From Burkholderiales bacterium (lineage in GTDB: Bacteria; Pseudomonadota; Gammaproteobacteria; Burkholderiales; Burkholderiaceae_C), in NCBI GenBank assembly GCA_011390055.1, contig JAABTC010000135.1, forward strand, positions 1 through 5,320: a stretch of 5,320 nt of DNA, given 5' to 3'. Each line of letters starts with the position of its first letter. Position 1 is the stretch's first letter. Shown here one piece after another: positions 1 through 5,318 of the stretch. The notes under the pieces are model-generated. The model made no database searches. It was not told the DNA's origin and was given only the letters and a program-made list of their open reading frames with translations. The position numbers were made by a program, and so were the translations under genes.

Positions 1-46
1 GCTGCAGACTCTCCGGGGTCGGCTGTGAACGGGCGGCGCGGGGCAT
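1..46 (-). CDS. 5' end of a divergent gene, probably phosphoenolpyruvate carboxylase (partial)
   Basis: On the minus strand an ATG at 46-44 opens a frame that runs off the left edge and begins MPRAARSQPTPESLQ. The start is supported by an AGGAG Shine-Dalgarno six bases upstream. Fifteen residues are too few to identify a family from sequence. The suggestion of ppc is an inference from gene order: in many Burkholderiales ppc lies head-to-head with hemC. The basic, proline-containing N-terminus does not contradict this but does not prove it. If it is ppc, the product is a cytoplasmic anaplerotic enzyme making oxaloacetate from phosphoenolpyruvate and bicarbonate. The start itself is fairly safe; the identity is not. 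Confidence 0.45.
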   Translation of the reverse strand, partial: MPRAARSQPTPESLQ

Positions 47-52
47 GCAGCA

Positions 53-57
53 CTCCT
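53..57 (-). promoter_or_regulatory. Shine-Dalgarno for the divergent left-edge gene
   Basis: The minus strand reads AGGAG followed by six bases (TGCTGC) and then ATG. This near-ideal match and spacing is the main reason to believe that a minus-strand gene starts at base 46. Confidence 0.5.
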
Positions 58-84
58 GGGCGGGGGCGTGGCGAGTTGGCCAGA

Positions 85-114
85 GGTAACTAGGTTACCG
101 AATCGAATGTTACC
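85..114. promoter_or_regulatory. Palindromic operator candidate with an extra half-site between the divergent gene and hemC
   Basis: Bases 85-99 form a perfect inverted repeat, GGTAAC-TAG-GTTACC. The half-site GTTACC recurs in direct orientation at 109-114, exactly 15 bp after the copy at 94-99, and the two copies are separated by GAATCGAAT. The block is AT-rich compared with its surroundings and lies between two divergent starts. On the minus strand it overlaps weak promoter-like hexamers (TTGGTA at 116-111, TAGTTA at 92-87, 18-bp spacer), so a bound protein could control the divergent gene, hemC or both. I do not recognise the regulator. A transcription-factor site is an inference from symmetry, spacing and position. 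Confidence 0.4.
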
Positions 115-159
115 AAAGGCGGCGGGGTATCCGCTGGTGTGCGGCCTGTTCAGGCTGCC

Positions 160-165
160 GATAAT
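160..165 (+). promoter_or_regulatory. Candidate -10 element for hemC
   Basis: GATAAT matches the sigma70 consensus TATAAT at five of six positions in an otherwise GC-rich stretch, 25 bases before the hemC ATG. A transcript would start near 172 and have a leader of about 20 nt. No convincing -35 box is visible at the right distance; the best is TGGTGT at 135-140 with an over-long 19-bp spacer. The promoter may therefore be weak or activator-dependent. Possibly the whole haem cluster is driven from here. Confidence 0.35.
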
Positions 166-190
166 TCCGCCTCAGCCCCACCGAGTTGCC

Positions 191-1171
191 ATGCCGCACC
201 CCTCGCTCGCTCACCGCCCCCTCACCATCGCCACGCGCGAAAGCCGGCTGGCCCTGTGGCAGGCCGAGCATGTGCGCAGCCTGCTCCAGGCGCGCCTGGG
301 CACGCGCGTGCAGCTGCTGGGCATGACCACACGCGGCGACCAGATCCTCGACCGCAGCCTGTCGAAGGTGGGCGGCAAGGGCCTGTTCGTCAAGGAGCTC
401 GAGACCGCACTGGCCGAGGGCCACGCCGACCTGGCGGTGCATTCGCTCAAGGACGTGCCGATGGACCTGCCGGAGGGTTTCGCGCTGGCGGCCGTGCTGG
501 AGCGCGAAGACCCGCGCGACGCCCTGGTGTCGCCGCGCTACGGTTCGTTGGCGGCGTTGCCGCAGAGCGCGCGCGTGGGCACTTCGAGCCTGCGCCGGGT
601 GGCCCAGTTGCTCGCAGCGCGCCCGGACCTTTGCATCGAGCCGCTGCGCGGCAACCTCGACACGCGCTTGCGCAAGCTCGACGAAGGCCAGTACGACGCC
701 ATCGTGCTGGCCGCCGCCGGGCTCGTGCGTCTTGGGCTGGCCGAGCGCATCGCTGGTCATTTCGAGGCGGCCGACATGCTGCCGGCAGCCGGCCAGGGTG
801 CGCTGGGCATCGAGATCCGCAGCGACGATGCCGAGCTTCATGCCGCGTTGGCCCTGCTCACCGACCGCACCGCCTGGCTTGCGGTGCATGCCGAGCGCGC
901 CGTCTCGCGCGGTCTGGGCGGCAGCTGCTCGATGCCCCTGGCCGCGCACGCGCATTGGCAGGGCGACCGCCTGCACCTGGCCGCAGCCCTCGGCCACGTC
1001 GACGACCCTGGCCAGCCACTGCTGCGCGTGCAGGTGGGCGCCCAGGTGACCGACCGGGGCACATGGCAAGCCGACGGTAGCGACCCCGCCACGCAGGCCG
1101 CCGAACGCCTGGGTGCCGAGGCCGTGGCGCTGCTGCACCAACGCGGCGCCGCGGCTTACCTGCAGACGTGA
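191..1171 (+). CDS. hemC: Porphobilinogen deaminase (hydroxymethylbilane synthase)
   Basis: This cytoplasmic enzyme (326 aa) joins four porphobilinogen molecules head-to-tail into hydroxymethylbilane, the linear tetrapyrrole that HemD cyclises. Landmarks match the family. TIATRESRLALWQA opens the first domain (residues 12-25). THis is followed by KVGGKGLFVKELE at 59-71 and HSLKDVP at 84-90, whose Asp88 corresponds to the catalytic Asp84 of E. coli. Substrate and cofactor-binding arginines lie in TSSLRR (131-136) and PLRGNLDTRLRKLD (151-164). AAGQGALGIE is at 199-208. Cys246 in GGSCSMPLAAHA is the attachment point of the dipyrromethane cofactor. The length fits the usual 300-320 aa. The ATG at 191 places the conserved core 11 residues in. 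The frame stays open upstream to a GTG at 68, but that extension crosses the promoter region and is not family-like. The Shine-Dalgarno is weak. hemD follows after 16 nt. Confidence 0.97.
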   Translation: MPHPSLAHRPLTIATRESRLALWQAEHVRSLLQARLGTRVQLLGMTTRGDQILDRSLSKVGGKGLFVKELETALAEGHADLAVHSLKDVPMDLPEGFALAAVLEREDPRDALVSPRYGSLAALPQSARVGTSSLRRVAQLLAARPDLCIEPLRGNLDTRLRKLDEGQYDAIVLAAAGLVRLGLAERIAGHFEAADMLPAAGQGALGIEIRSDDAELHAALALLTDRTAWLAVHAERAVSRGLGGSCSMPLAAHAHWQGDRLHLAAALGHVDDPGQPLLRVQVGAQVTDRGTWQADGSDPATQAAERLGAEAVALLHQRGAAAYLQT

Positions 1172-1174
1172 AGC

Positions 1175-1180
1175 GGGAGA
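1175..1180 (+). promoter_or_regulatory. Shine-Dalgarno deciding the hemD start
   Basis: GGGAGA lies just after the hemC stop codon and seven bases before the ATG at 1188. It supports that ATG over an upstream in-frame ATG at 1113, which would place the start inside hemC. Confidence 0.6.
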
Positions 1181-1187
1181 CAGTGCG

Positions 1188-1985
1188 ATGACGGCGCTGC
1201 GCCTGCTGGTGACGCGGCCCCAGCCGCAGGCCGATGCCTGGGTCGAGCGGCTGCAGCGCCATGCCATCGACGCCTGCGCGTTGCCGCTGCTGTCGATCGA
1301 GCCGGTGGCCGACCTGGGCGCGCTGCATGCCGCCTGGCACGACCTGCCGCACTACGCCCTGGTGATGTTCGTGAGCCCGAACGCCGTGAGCCACTTCTTC
1401 GCCGCACGCCCGGCGGCACTGCTCGGCCAAGGCTGGCCGGCAGGCTGCCGCGCCGGGGCCACCGGGCCGGGCACGCTGCAGGCGCTGCAGATGGCGGGCG
1501 TGCCGGCCGCGCTGTGCGTGGCGCCCCCCGCGCACGCGGCCCAGTTCGATTCCGCTGCGCTGTGGGCCGAACTCCAGTTCGTGCCGTGGGAAGGGCGTGA
1601 AGTGCTGGTGCTGCGCGGCGACGGCGGGCGCGACGAATTCGCAGCCCACCTGCGCACCGCCGGCGCGGCGGTGCACTTCACGCAGGCCTACCACCGCCGC
1701 GTGCCGCAGCATGGAGCGGCCGAACGCGCGCGGCTCGCTGCGGCCCTGGCCGCGCCGGGCCGGCACCTCTGGTGGTTGTCGAGCACCGAGGCCCTGGGCC
1801 ACCTGCCCGCGCTCGCACCCGGCGCCGACTGGCCTGCGTCCCAGGCGCTGGCCAGCCACCCGCGCATTGCCGAACGCGCACGCGCGCTGGGCTTCGGCCG
1901 CGTCTTCGAGGCGGCGCCCACGCTGGCCGCGGTGCGCGACGCACTGGCGACGATCGAGCCCTGCCTACAATCGCGCTCACTTTGA
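1188..1985 (+). CDS. hemD: Uroporphyrinogen-III synthase
   Basis: The 265-aa cytoplasmic enzyme closes hydroxymethylbilane with inversion of ring D to give uroporphyrinogen III. HemD is poorly conserved, but the sparse landmarks are present: LLVTRPQPQADAW at residues 6-18, VMFVSPNAVSHFF at 59-71, GATGPGTLQAL at 90-100, VLVLRGDGGRDEFAAHL at 139-155, then AYHRRVP at 167-173 with the conserved tyrosine, LWWLSSTEALGHL at 194-206, and SHPRIAERARALGF at 223-236. Together these fit the two-lobed fold. Length is normal (about 250-270 aa). The start is fixed by GGGAGA seven bases upstream and by the LVTRP strand beginning near residue 7. Its place directly after hemC supports the call independently. 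Its last codons overlap a promoter-like TACAAT and probably the start of hemX. Confidence 0.95.
   Translation: MTALRLLVTRPQPQADAWVERLQRHAIDACALPLLSIEPVADLGALHAAWHDLPHYALVMFVSPNAVSHFFAARPAALLGQGWPAGCRAGATGPGTLQALQMAGVPAALCVAPPAHAAQFDSAALWAELQFVPWEGREVLVLRGDGGRDEFAAHLRTAGAAVHFTQAYHRRVPQHGAAERARLAAALAAPGRHLWWLSSTEALGHLPALAPGADWPASQALASHPRIAERARALGFGRVFEAAPTLAAVRDALATIEPCLQSRSL
1944..1971 (+). promoter_or_regulatory. Possible internal promoter at the 3' end of hemD
   Basis: TACAAT at 1966-1971 matches five of six -10 consensus positions. A weak -35-like CTGGCG lies at 1944-1949 with a 16-bp spacer. Transcription would begin near 1978, just before the hemX start candidates. The TACAAT form is common in GC-rich Betaproteobacterial promoters. 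The sequence also codes for the HemD C-terminus, so a chance match is possible. Confidence 0.35.
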
Positions 1986-3166
1986 ACGTCCCCGCCCTGC
2001 CCGGCGTGCAGCAGCCCTCATTGAGCGACGGTGGCAGCCGCCCGCCCCAACCCACCGAACCGACCGAGCGCGCCGCTCGCGCGCGGCGCTGGGTCCCTGC
2101 GCTGGTGGCCCTGGCGCTGCTGTTGACGCTGGCCGCGCTGGCACTGGCCTGGCAGACGCAGCGCCGGGTGCGGGCGCTCGAACAGGAGCTGGTCCGCCGC
2201 CAGACCGACAGCCAATCCGTGGCCGCCGAGGCCCGCGTGCTGGCGCGCTCGGCGCAGGAGCTGGCCCGGGATGCCGCGGCCAAGGCCGCGCTGCTCGACG
2301 CGCGTGTGGCCGAGGCCAGCTTGCAGCGCAGCCAGGTCGAGGAGCTGCTGCAAGCGGTGTCGCGCTCGCGCGACGAAAACGTGCTGGCCGACGTGGAAGC
2401 CGCGGTCCGCGTGGCTCTGCAGCAAAGTGCCATCACCGGCAGCGCCGAGCCTTTGGTGGCCGCCCTGAAGCAGGCCGACGAGCGGCTGGCCCGCTTCAAC
2501 CAGCCTCAGCTCGAGCGCGTGCGTCGTGCGGTCAACCGCGACCTCGACCGCGTCAAGGCGCTCGGCGTGATCGACGTGCCGGCCTTGACCTTGCGCCTGG
2601 ACGAAGCCACCCGCGCGGTCGACAACCTGCCGCTGCTGGCCCAGGCACAGACGCCCGCCGAGACGCGCGCACGCGCGGGCGCACCTGGGCGCGGGGCCGG
2701 CACCGCGGCGGTCGCCGTACCGCTCTCCGCCTCGGCCCCGGCCCTGGCAGCATCGGTCGCGGCGGCCACGGCGAGCGCTTCGGACTGGCGCGAGCGCATC
2801 CGCCTGTGGTGGCGGCAGGGCCAGGGCCAGGTTGGAGACGAGCTGCGTGCGCTCGTGCGGGTCACGCGGATCGACCAGCCCGAAGCGATGCTGATCGCCC
2901 CGGAACAGCAGTTCTTTCTGCGTGAGAACCTCAAGCTGCGCCTGCTGAACGCCCGCCTGGCCTTGCTCTCAAGGCAGTTCGAGATCGCCCAGTCGGACCT
3001 GCGCGACGCCCAGGCGGCGCTCGAGCGCTACTTCGACCGCAACTCCAAGCGCGTGCAGGCGCTGGCCGAGCTGTTGCGCAGCGTGTCGCAGCAAGCCCGG
3101 CAGCCCGGCGTGCCGCGGCCCGATGAAACCTTGGCCGCGCTCGCCGCAGCAGCCGCCGGCCGCTGA
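1982..3166 (+). CDS. hemX: HemX family membrane-anchored coiled-coil protein
   Basis: Named by order and architecture, this 394-aa protein has a Pro/Arg-rich cytoplasmic N-tail, one membrane segment at about residues 38-57 (preceded by RARRW), a long charged coiled coil from about 58 to 135, more helix to about 218, an Ala/Pro-rich linker at about 219-268, and a C-terminal domain with the family signature FFLRENLKLRLLNARLA near 310-326. The bulk should be periplasmic. Databases often call HemX a uroporphyrin-III C-methyltransferase, but no SAM-binding methyltransferase motifs are visible here. Its role with HemC/HemD is unproven. The start is uncertain because no ATG exists in this frame before the middle of the C-terminal domain (2888). 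I chose TTG at 1982, which overlaps the hemD stop as TTGA. GTG at 2006 (386 aa) or TTG at 2021 are real alternatives; none has a clear Shine-Dalgarno. Confidence 0.88.
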   Translation: MNVPALPGVQQPSLSDGGSRPPQPTEPTERAARARRWVPALVALALLLTLAALALAWQTQRRVRALEQELVRRQTDSQSVAAEARVLARSAQELARDAAAKAALLDARVAEASLQRSQVEELLQAVSRSRDENVLADVEAAVRVALQQSAITGSAEPLVAALKQADERLARFNQPQLERVRRAVNRDLDRVKALGVIDVPALTLRLDEATRAVDNLPLLAQAQTPAETRARAGAPGRGAGTAAVAVPLSASAPALAASVAAATASASDWRERIRLWWRQGQGQVGDELRALVRVTRIDQPEAMLIAPEQQFFLRENLKLRLLNARLALLSRQFEIAQSDLRDAQAALERYFDRNSKRVQALAELLRSVSQQARQPGVPRPDETLAALAAAAAGR

Positions 3167-3187
3167 AGCGGCCCGACGCACAGCACC

Positions 3188-4438
3188 ATGCGTGGCGTGA
3201 TCTGGCTGGTGCTGCTGTTCGTCGCGGCGGTCGTCGTGGCGACCGCGCTGGGGCGCAACGACGGCCTGGTGAGCTTGTACTGGAACGGCTGGCGGCTGGA
3301 CGTTTCGCTGAACCTGTTCATCGTGGCGCTGGTCGGGACGTGCGCGGTGCTGATGCTGGCCATGCGCGCCGTGCAGTCGCTCGTGAGCCTGCCCACGCGC
3401 GCCCATGCCTGGCGCTTGCAGCGGCGTGAACAGGCTGCGCAGGCCGCCTTGCGCGACGCGCTCGGCGACTACTTCGGCGCACGTTACAGCCGCGCGCAGA
3501 AAGCCGCCGCGCGCGCCGTCGCGATCCACGACAGCACGCCCGAGCTGGCCGGCGACCTGCAGACGCGCACGCTGGCCCATCTGTTGTGGGGCGCCAGCCT
3601 GCACCGCCTGCAGGACCGGCCGCGGCGCGACCGCCAGCTGGCCCAGTTGAAGAAGCTGCGCCGCATGCCCGGCGCTGCCCAGCGCGGCACCGACGACGGC
3701 GTGCAGCTGATGGCCGCCGAGTGGGCGCTCGACGACCGTGATGCGCAGCGCGCCCTGGCGCTGATCGCCGAGCTGCCGCCGGGCGTGGCGCGCCGCACCC
3801 ACGCGCTGCGCCTGAAGCTGCAAGCCCAGCGCCTGGCCGACCAGCCCGAAGAAGCGTTGCGCACCGCCCGCCTGCTGGCCAAACACCAGGCCTTCTCACC
3901 GATGGCGGCGCAGAGCCTGCTGCGTTCGCTGGCCGGCCTGACGCTCGACGCGGCGCGCGATGCCGATCAGCTCGAGCGCGCCTGGCGCGAACTCGAACCT
4001 GCCGACCAGACCGATCCGTACATCGCTGCGCGTGCGGCCCAGCGTGCGGCCGCGCTCGGCAACCCGGCCCTCGGCCGGCAGTGGCTGCTCAGCCCCTGGC
4101 AACGGCTGCCCGAGCTCGGCCGCGACGAGCGCGATGCCGTGGCCCTGGCCTTGATCGACACACTGCCCGGACTGCCGAGCGACTGGCTTCCCCGCCTCGA
4201 AGCGGCCGAACGCGCCCTGCCGACGGACGCCGCGGTGCAGGCCGCCGTCGGCGCCGCGTACGCCGAGCGTCAGCTCTGGGGCAAAGCCCGCGGGCCGCTC
4301 GAACGCTCGGCCGCCGCGACGGCCCTGGGCAGCACCGCACGGCGCGCCTCCTGGCGCACCCTGGCCACCTTGGCCCGTGCCGAAGGCGACGAAGCCCGTG
4401 CCGCCCAGTGCCATGCGGCCGCGTCTGCGCTGACCTGA
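3188..4438 (+). CDS. hemY: HemY family inner-membrane protein with TPR-like helical repeats
   Basis: This is the proteobacterial HemY (416 aa), not the unrelated Bacillus protoporphyrinogen oxidase that shares the name. Two hydrophobic segments at about residues 3-20 and 41-62 flank the family-typical motif GRNDGLVSLYWNGWRLDVS (22-40). Then comes a basic cytoplasmic stretch (AHAWRLQRREQ) and an Ala/Leu/Arg-rich all-helical region from about 84 to the end, arranged in TPR-like helix pairs such as ALGDYFGARYSRAQKAAARA (91-110) and the C-terminal AAVGAAYAERQLWGKARGPL (352-371). The length fits the usual 390-430 aa. The function is not established; it is thought to act near late haem-synthesis enzymes at the membrane. 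The ATG at 3188 begins the first membrane segment almost at once, which is typical. It follows hemX by 21 nt, and its final codons contain the -35 box of the tRNA promoter. Confidence 0.93.
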   Translation: MRGVIWLVLLFVAAVVVATALGRNDGLVSLYWNGWRLDVSLNLFIVALVGTCAVLMLAMRAVQSLVSLPTRAHAWRLQRREQAAQAALRDALGDYFGARYSRAQKAAARAVAIHDSTPELAGDLQTRTLAHLLWGASLHRLQDRPRRDRQLAQLKKLRRMPGAAQRGTDDGVQLMAAEWALDDRDAQRALALIAELPPGVARRTHALRLKLQAQRLADQPEEALRTARLLAKHQAFSPMAAQSLLRSLAGLTLDAARDADQLERAWRELEPADQTDPYIAARAAQRAAALGNPALGRQWLLSPWQRLPELGRDERDAVALALIDTLPGLPSDWLPRLEAAERALPTDAAVQAAVGAAYAERQLWGKARGPLERSAAATALGSTARRASWRTLATLARAEGDEARAAQCHAAASALT

Positions 4439-4458
4439 TCGAAGGCTGCTGCTACACT
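4430..4458 (+). promoter_or_regulatory. Sigma70-like promoter of the tRNA-Arg gene
   Basis: CTGACC at 4430-4435 (four of six to TTGACA) and TACACT at 4453-4458 (four of six to TATAAT) are separated by an ideal 17-bp spacer. Transcription would begin near 4465, leaving a leader of about three bases before the tRNA. The bases after the -10 box (CCCGCGC) form a GC-rich discriminator, as in stringently controlled stable-RNA promoters; that regulation is an inference. The -35 box is made of the last hemY codons, CTG ACC, just before the TGA. Confidence 0.6.
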
Positions 4459-4467
4459 CCCGCGCTT

Positions 4468-4544
4468 GCGGCTGTAGCTCAGCTGGATAGAGTACTTGGC
4501 TACGAACCAAGGGGTCGTGGGTTCGATTCCTGCCAGCCGCACCA
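4468..4544 (+). tRNA. tRNA-Arg (anticodon ACG)
   Basis: The 77-base sequence folds as a full cloverleaf. GCGGCTG pairs with CAGCCGC in the acceptor stem. The D stem is GCTC/GAGT around AGCTGGATA. The anticodon stem CTTGG/CCAAG encloses the loop CTACGAA, with the ACG anticodon at 4502-4504. A five-base variable loop is followed by a T stem GTGGG/CCTGC around TTCGATT. The discriminator is A and the CCA end is encoded. Anticodon ACG, with its A normally deaminated to inosine by TadA, reads CGU, CGC and CGA arginine codons. It lies 29 nt after hemY with no terminator between, so it may be both read through from the haem operon and transcribed from its own promoter. Confidence 0.98.
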
Positions 4545-4563
4545 GAACATTGCGTTCTAGAAC

Positions 4564-4598
4564 AACGGGTCAGATGCTTCGGCGTCTGACCCGTTTTT
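4564..4598 (+). terminator. Strong intrinsic terminator after tRNA-Arg
   Basis: AACGGGTCAGA (4564-4574) pairs perfectly with TCTGACCCGTT (4585-4595). Inside, TGC and GCG extend the stem to 14 pairs with one T-G wobble, closed by a C(TTCG)G tetraloop, the most stable class. The stem runs into TTTTT at 4594-4598. It ends the tRNA transcript and, as no other terminator is seen, probably the whole hemCDXY transcript. On the minus strand the bases after the stem are only TTGTTC, so it would work poorly for the convergent gene. Confidence 0.92.
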
Positions 4599-4632
4599 CT
4601 TGGGCTCTGGCAGAAAGTAGGCGCGCCCTGCG

Positions 4633-5232
4633 CTAGGGCAACGGCCTCACCAGCACGCGGTCCTGGGCCGCGAACGGCGGCGCGAAGCCGAACTGGCTGT
4701 CGACGATCAGCAGCCGCCCCTGGGCGATCTTGGCGGTGGTGAAGGTGCGGTTGGCCGGCGTCGGGGTCACGGAGACGGGTTCGCCCGAGGCCCAGTCGCC
4801 ATCGAGCTTGAGCTCGGTGATCTGGCGCATGAAGTTCTGCACCACCCACAACGTGTGCCCGCGCAGCACGATGCCATCGGCATTGACGAGCGATGCGGAC
4901 CCGAGGTCGACCTGGACGACCTCCTTGGTCGCCAGGTCGATCCGCCACAGCCGCCCGGTCGTTCCCTGCGCCACCAGCAGGAAGCGGCCGTTCGGCGTGG
5001 CGACGATGCCGCCGAGGTTGAAGCCGGGCAACACGACCGGAATCGTGCCGGTGGCGTCGAGCCAGAGCGTGGCCTGCCAGACTCCGCCGGCACCCTGGGC
5101 GACGCGCCAGATCCGCGGCTGGTTCGAGTCGGTGAAATAGGCCGCCCCGTCGGGTGCCACCCAGACATCGTTGAGGAAGGTGCCTGCCGGCGTCGCCAGC
5201 GGCGTCAGACGGGGGTCGGAAACGCAGGACCG
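4633..5232 (-). CDS. SMP-30/gluconolactonase-like beta-propeller protein, C-terminal part
   Basis: This minus-strand frame ends at TAG (4635-4633) and is open back to a TGA at 5235-5233. It shows propeller blades of the SMP-30/gluconolactonase/LRE-like superfamily: TFLNDVWVAPDGAAYFTDS (starting near 5182), PGFNLGGIVATPNGRFLLVA, GTTGRLWRIDLATKEV, NADGIVLRGHTLWVVQNF, then TTAKIAQGRLLIVDSQFG near the C-terminus. Family members are about 300 aa or more; only about 200 codons are here. No ATG, GTG or TTG lies upstream of the conserved FLNDV blade in this frame, and the first one (GTG at 5160) would cut a blade in half. The true N-terminus is therefore elsewhere, most likely in the frame at 5205-5318 after a one-base shift. 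Substrate unknown: metal-ligand residues cannot be assigned. Convergent with the haem operon and apparently unrelated to it. Confidence 0.7.
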   Translation of the reverse strand, partial: RSCVSDPRLTPLATPAGTFLNDVWVAPDGAAYFTDSNQPRIWRVAQGAGGVWQATLWLDATGTIPVVLPGFNLGGIVATPNGRFLLVAQGTTGRLWRIDLATKEVVQVDLGSASLVNADGIVLRGHTLWVVQNFMRQITELKLDGDWASGEPVSVTPTPANRTFTTAKIAQGRLLIVDSQFGFAPPFAAQDRVLVRPLP

Positions 5233-5318
5233 TCAAACGCCTCAAGAACAACGACGCGGCCGGATGCGATGGCGGCGGCAGTCGATTGAATCCAGGCTTT
5301 CACGTCGGCCGGCACGTT
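5205..5318 (-). pseudogene. Probable upstream portion of the propeller gene in a shifted frame (partial)
   Basis: A minus-strand frame enters from the right edge and reads 37 codons to a TGA at 5207-5205. It contains the strand-like stretch ASGRVVVLEAFDG followed by PAFPTPV. It overlaps the downstream frame at a CCCCC run (plus-strand GGGGG, 5211-5215). One added C would join them as PAFPTP-RLTPLATPAG-TFLNDV, placing GRVVVLEA about 25 residues before FLNDV, where the family usually has a strand of this type. The join is therefore plausible, but the helix-like residues before it (ADVKAWIQSTAAAI) are not typical of a propeller. This could instead be the end of a separate gene. Sequencing error, true pseudogene and ribosomal slippage cannot be told apart here. 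Confidence 0.4.

Noticed and set aside
68..190. N-terminal extension of hemC from GTG 68 or ATG 107
   Set aside because: The added residues are not family-like, they run through the palindrome and the -10 candidate, and the ATG at 191 gives the normal HemC length.
110..1267. Long open frame on the minus strand opposite hemC
   Set aside because: It mirrors the codon bias of hemC on the other strand, has no recognisable motifs and is rich in Arg/Ala/Gln/His. This is a typical antisense shadow in GC-rich DNA.
1597..2925. Plus-strand open frame spanning hemD and hemX in a third frame
   Set aside because: Arg/Ala/Gly-rich translation with no domain features, overlapping two recognised genes.
1982..3166. 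hemX as a uroporphyrinogen-III C-methyltransferase
   Set aside because: The architecture is a membrane anchor, a coiled coil and a helical domain. No SAM-dependent tetrapyrrole methylase motifs are visible.
4468..4544. tRNA-Arg as an integration site for a mobile element
   Set aside because: No integrase, no repeat of the tRNA 3' end elsewhere in the window and no clear change in composition beside it.
4625..4639. Hairpin GCCCT-GCGCT-AGGGC at the end of the minus-strand propeller gene as its terminator
   Set aside because: The stem is only five pairs, it includes the stop codon, and no proper T-run follows on the minus strand.
3896..5251. 451-codon minus-strand open frame covering the end of hemY, the tRNA, its terminator and the propeller gene
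   Set aside because: It crosses a certain tRNA and a strong terminator and reads the propeller gene in the wrong frame. Low-complexity Arg/Gly-rich translation.
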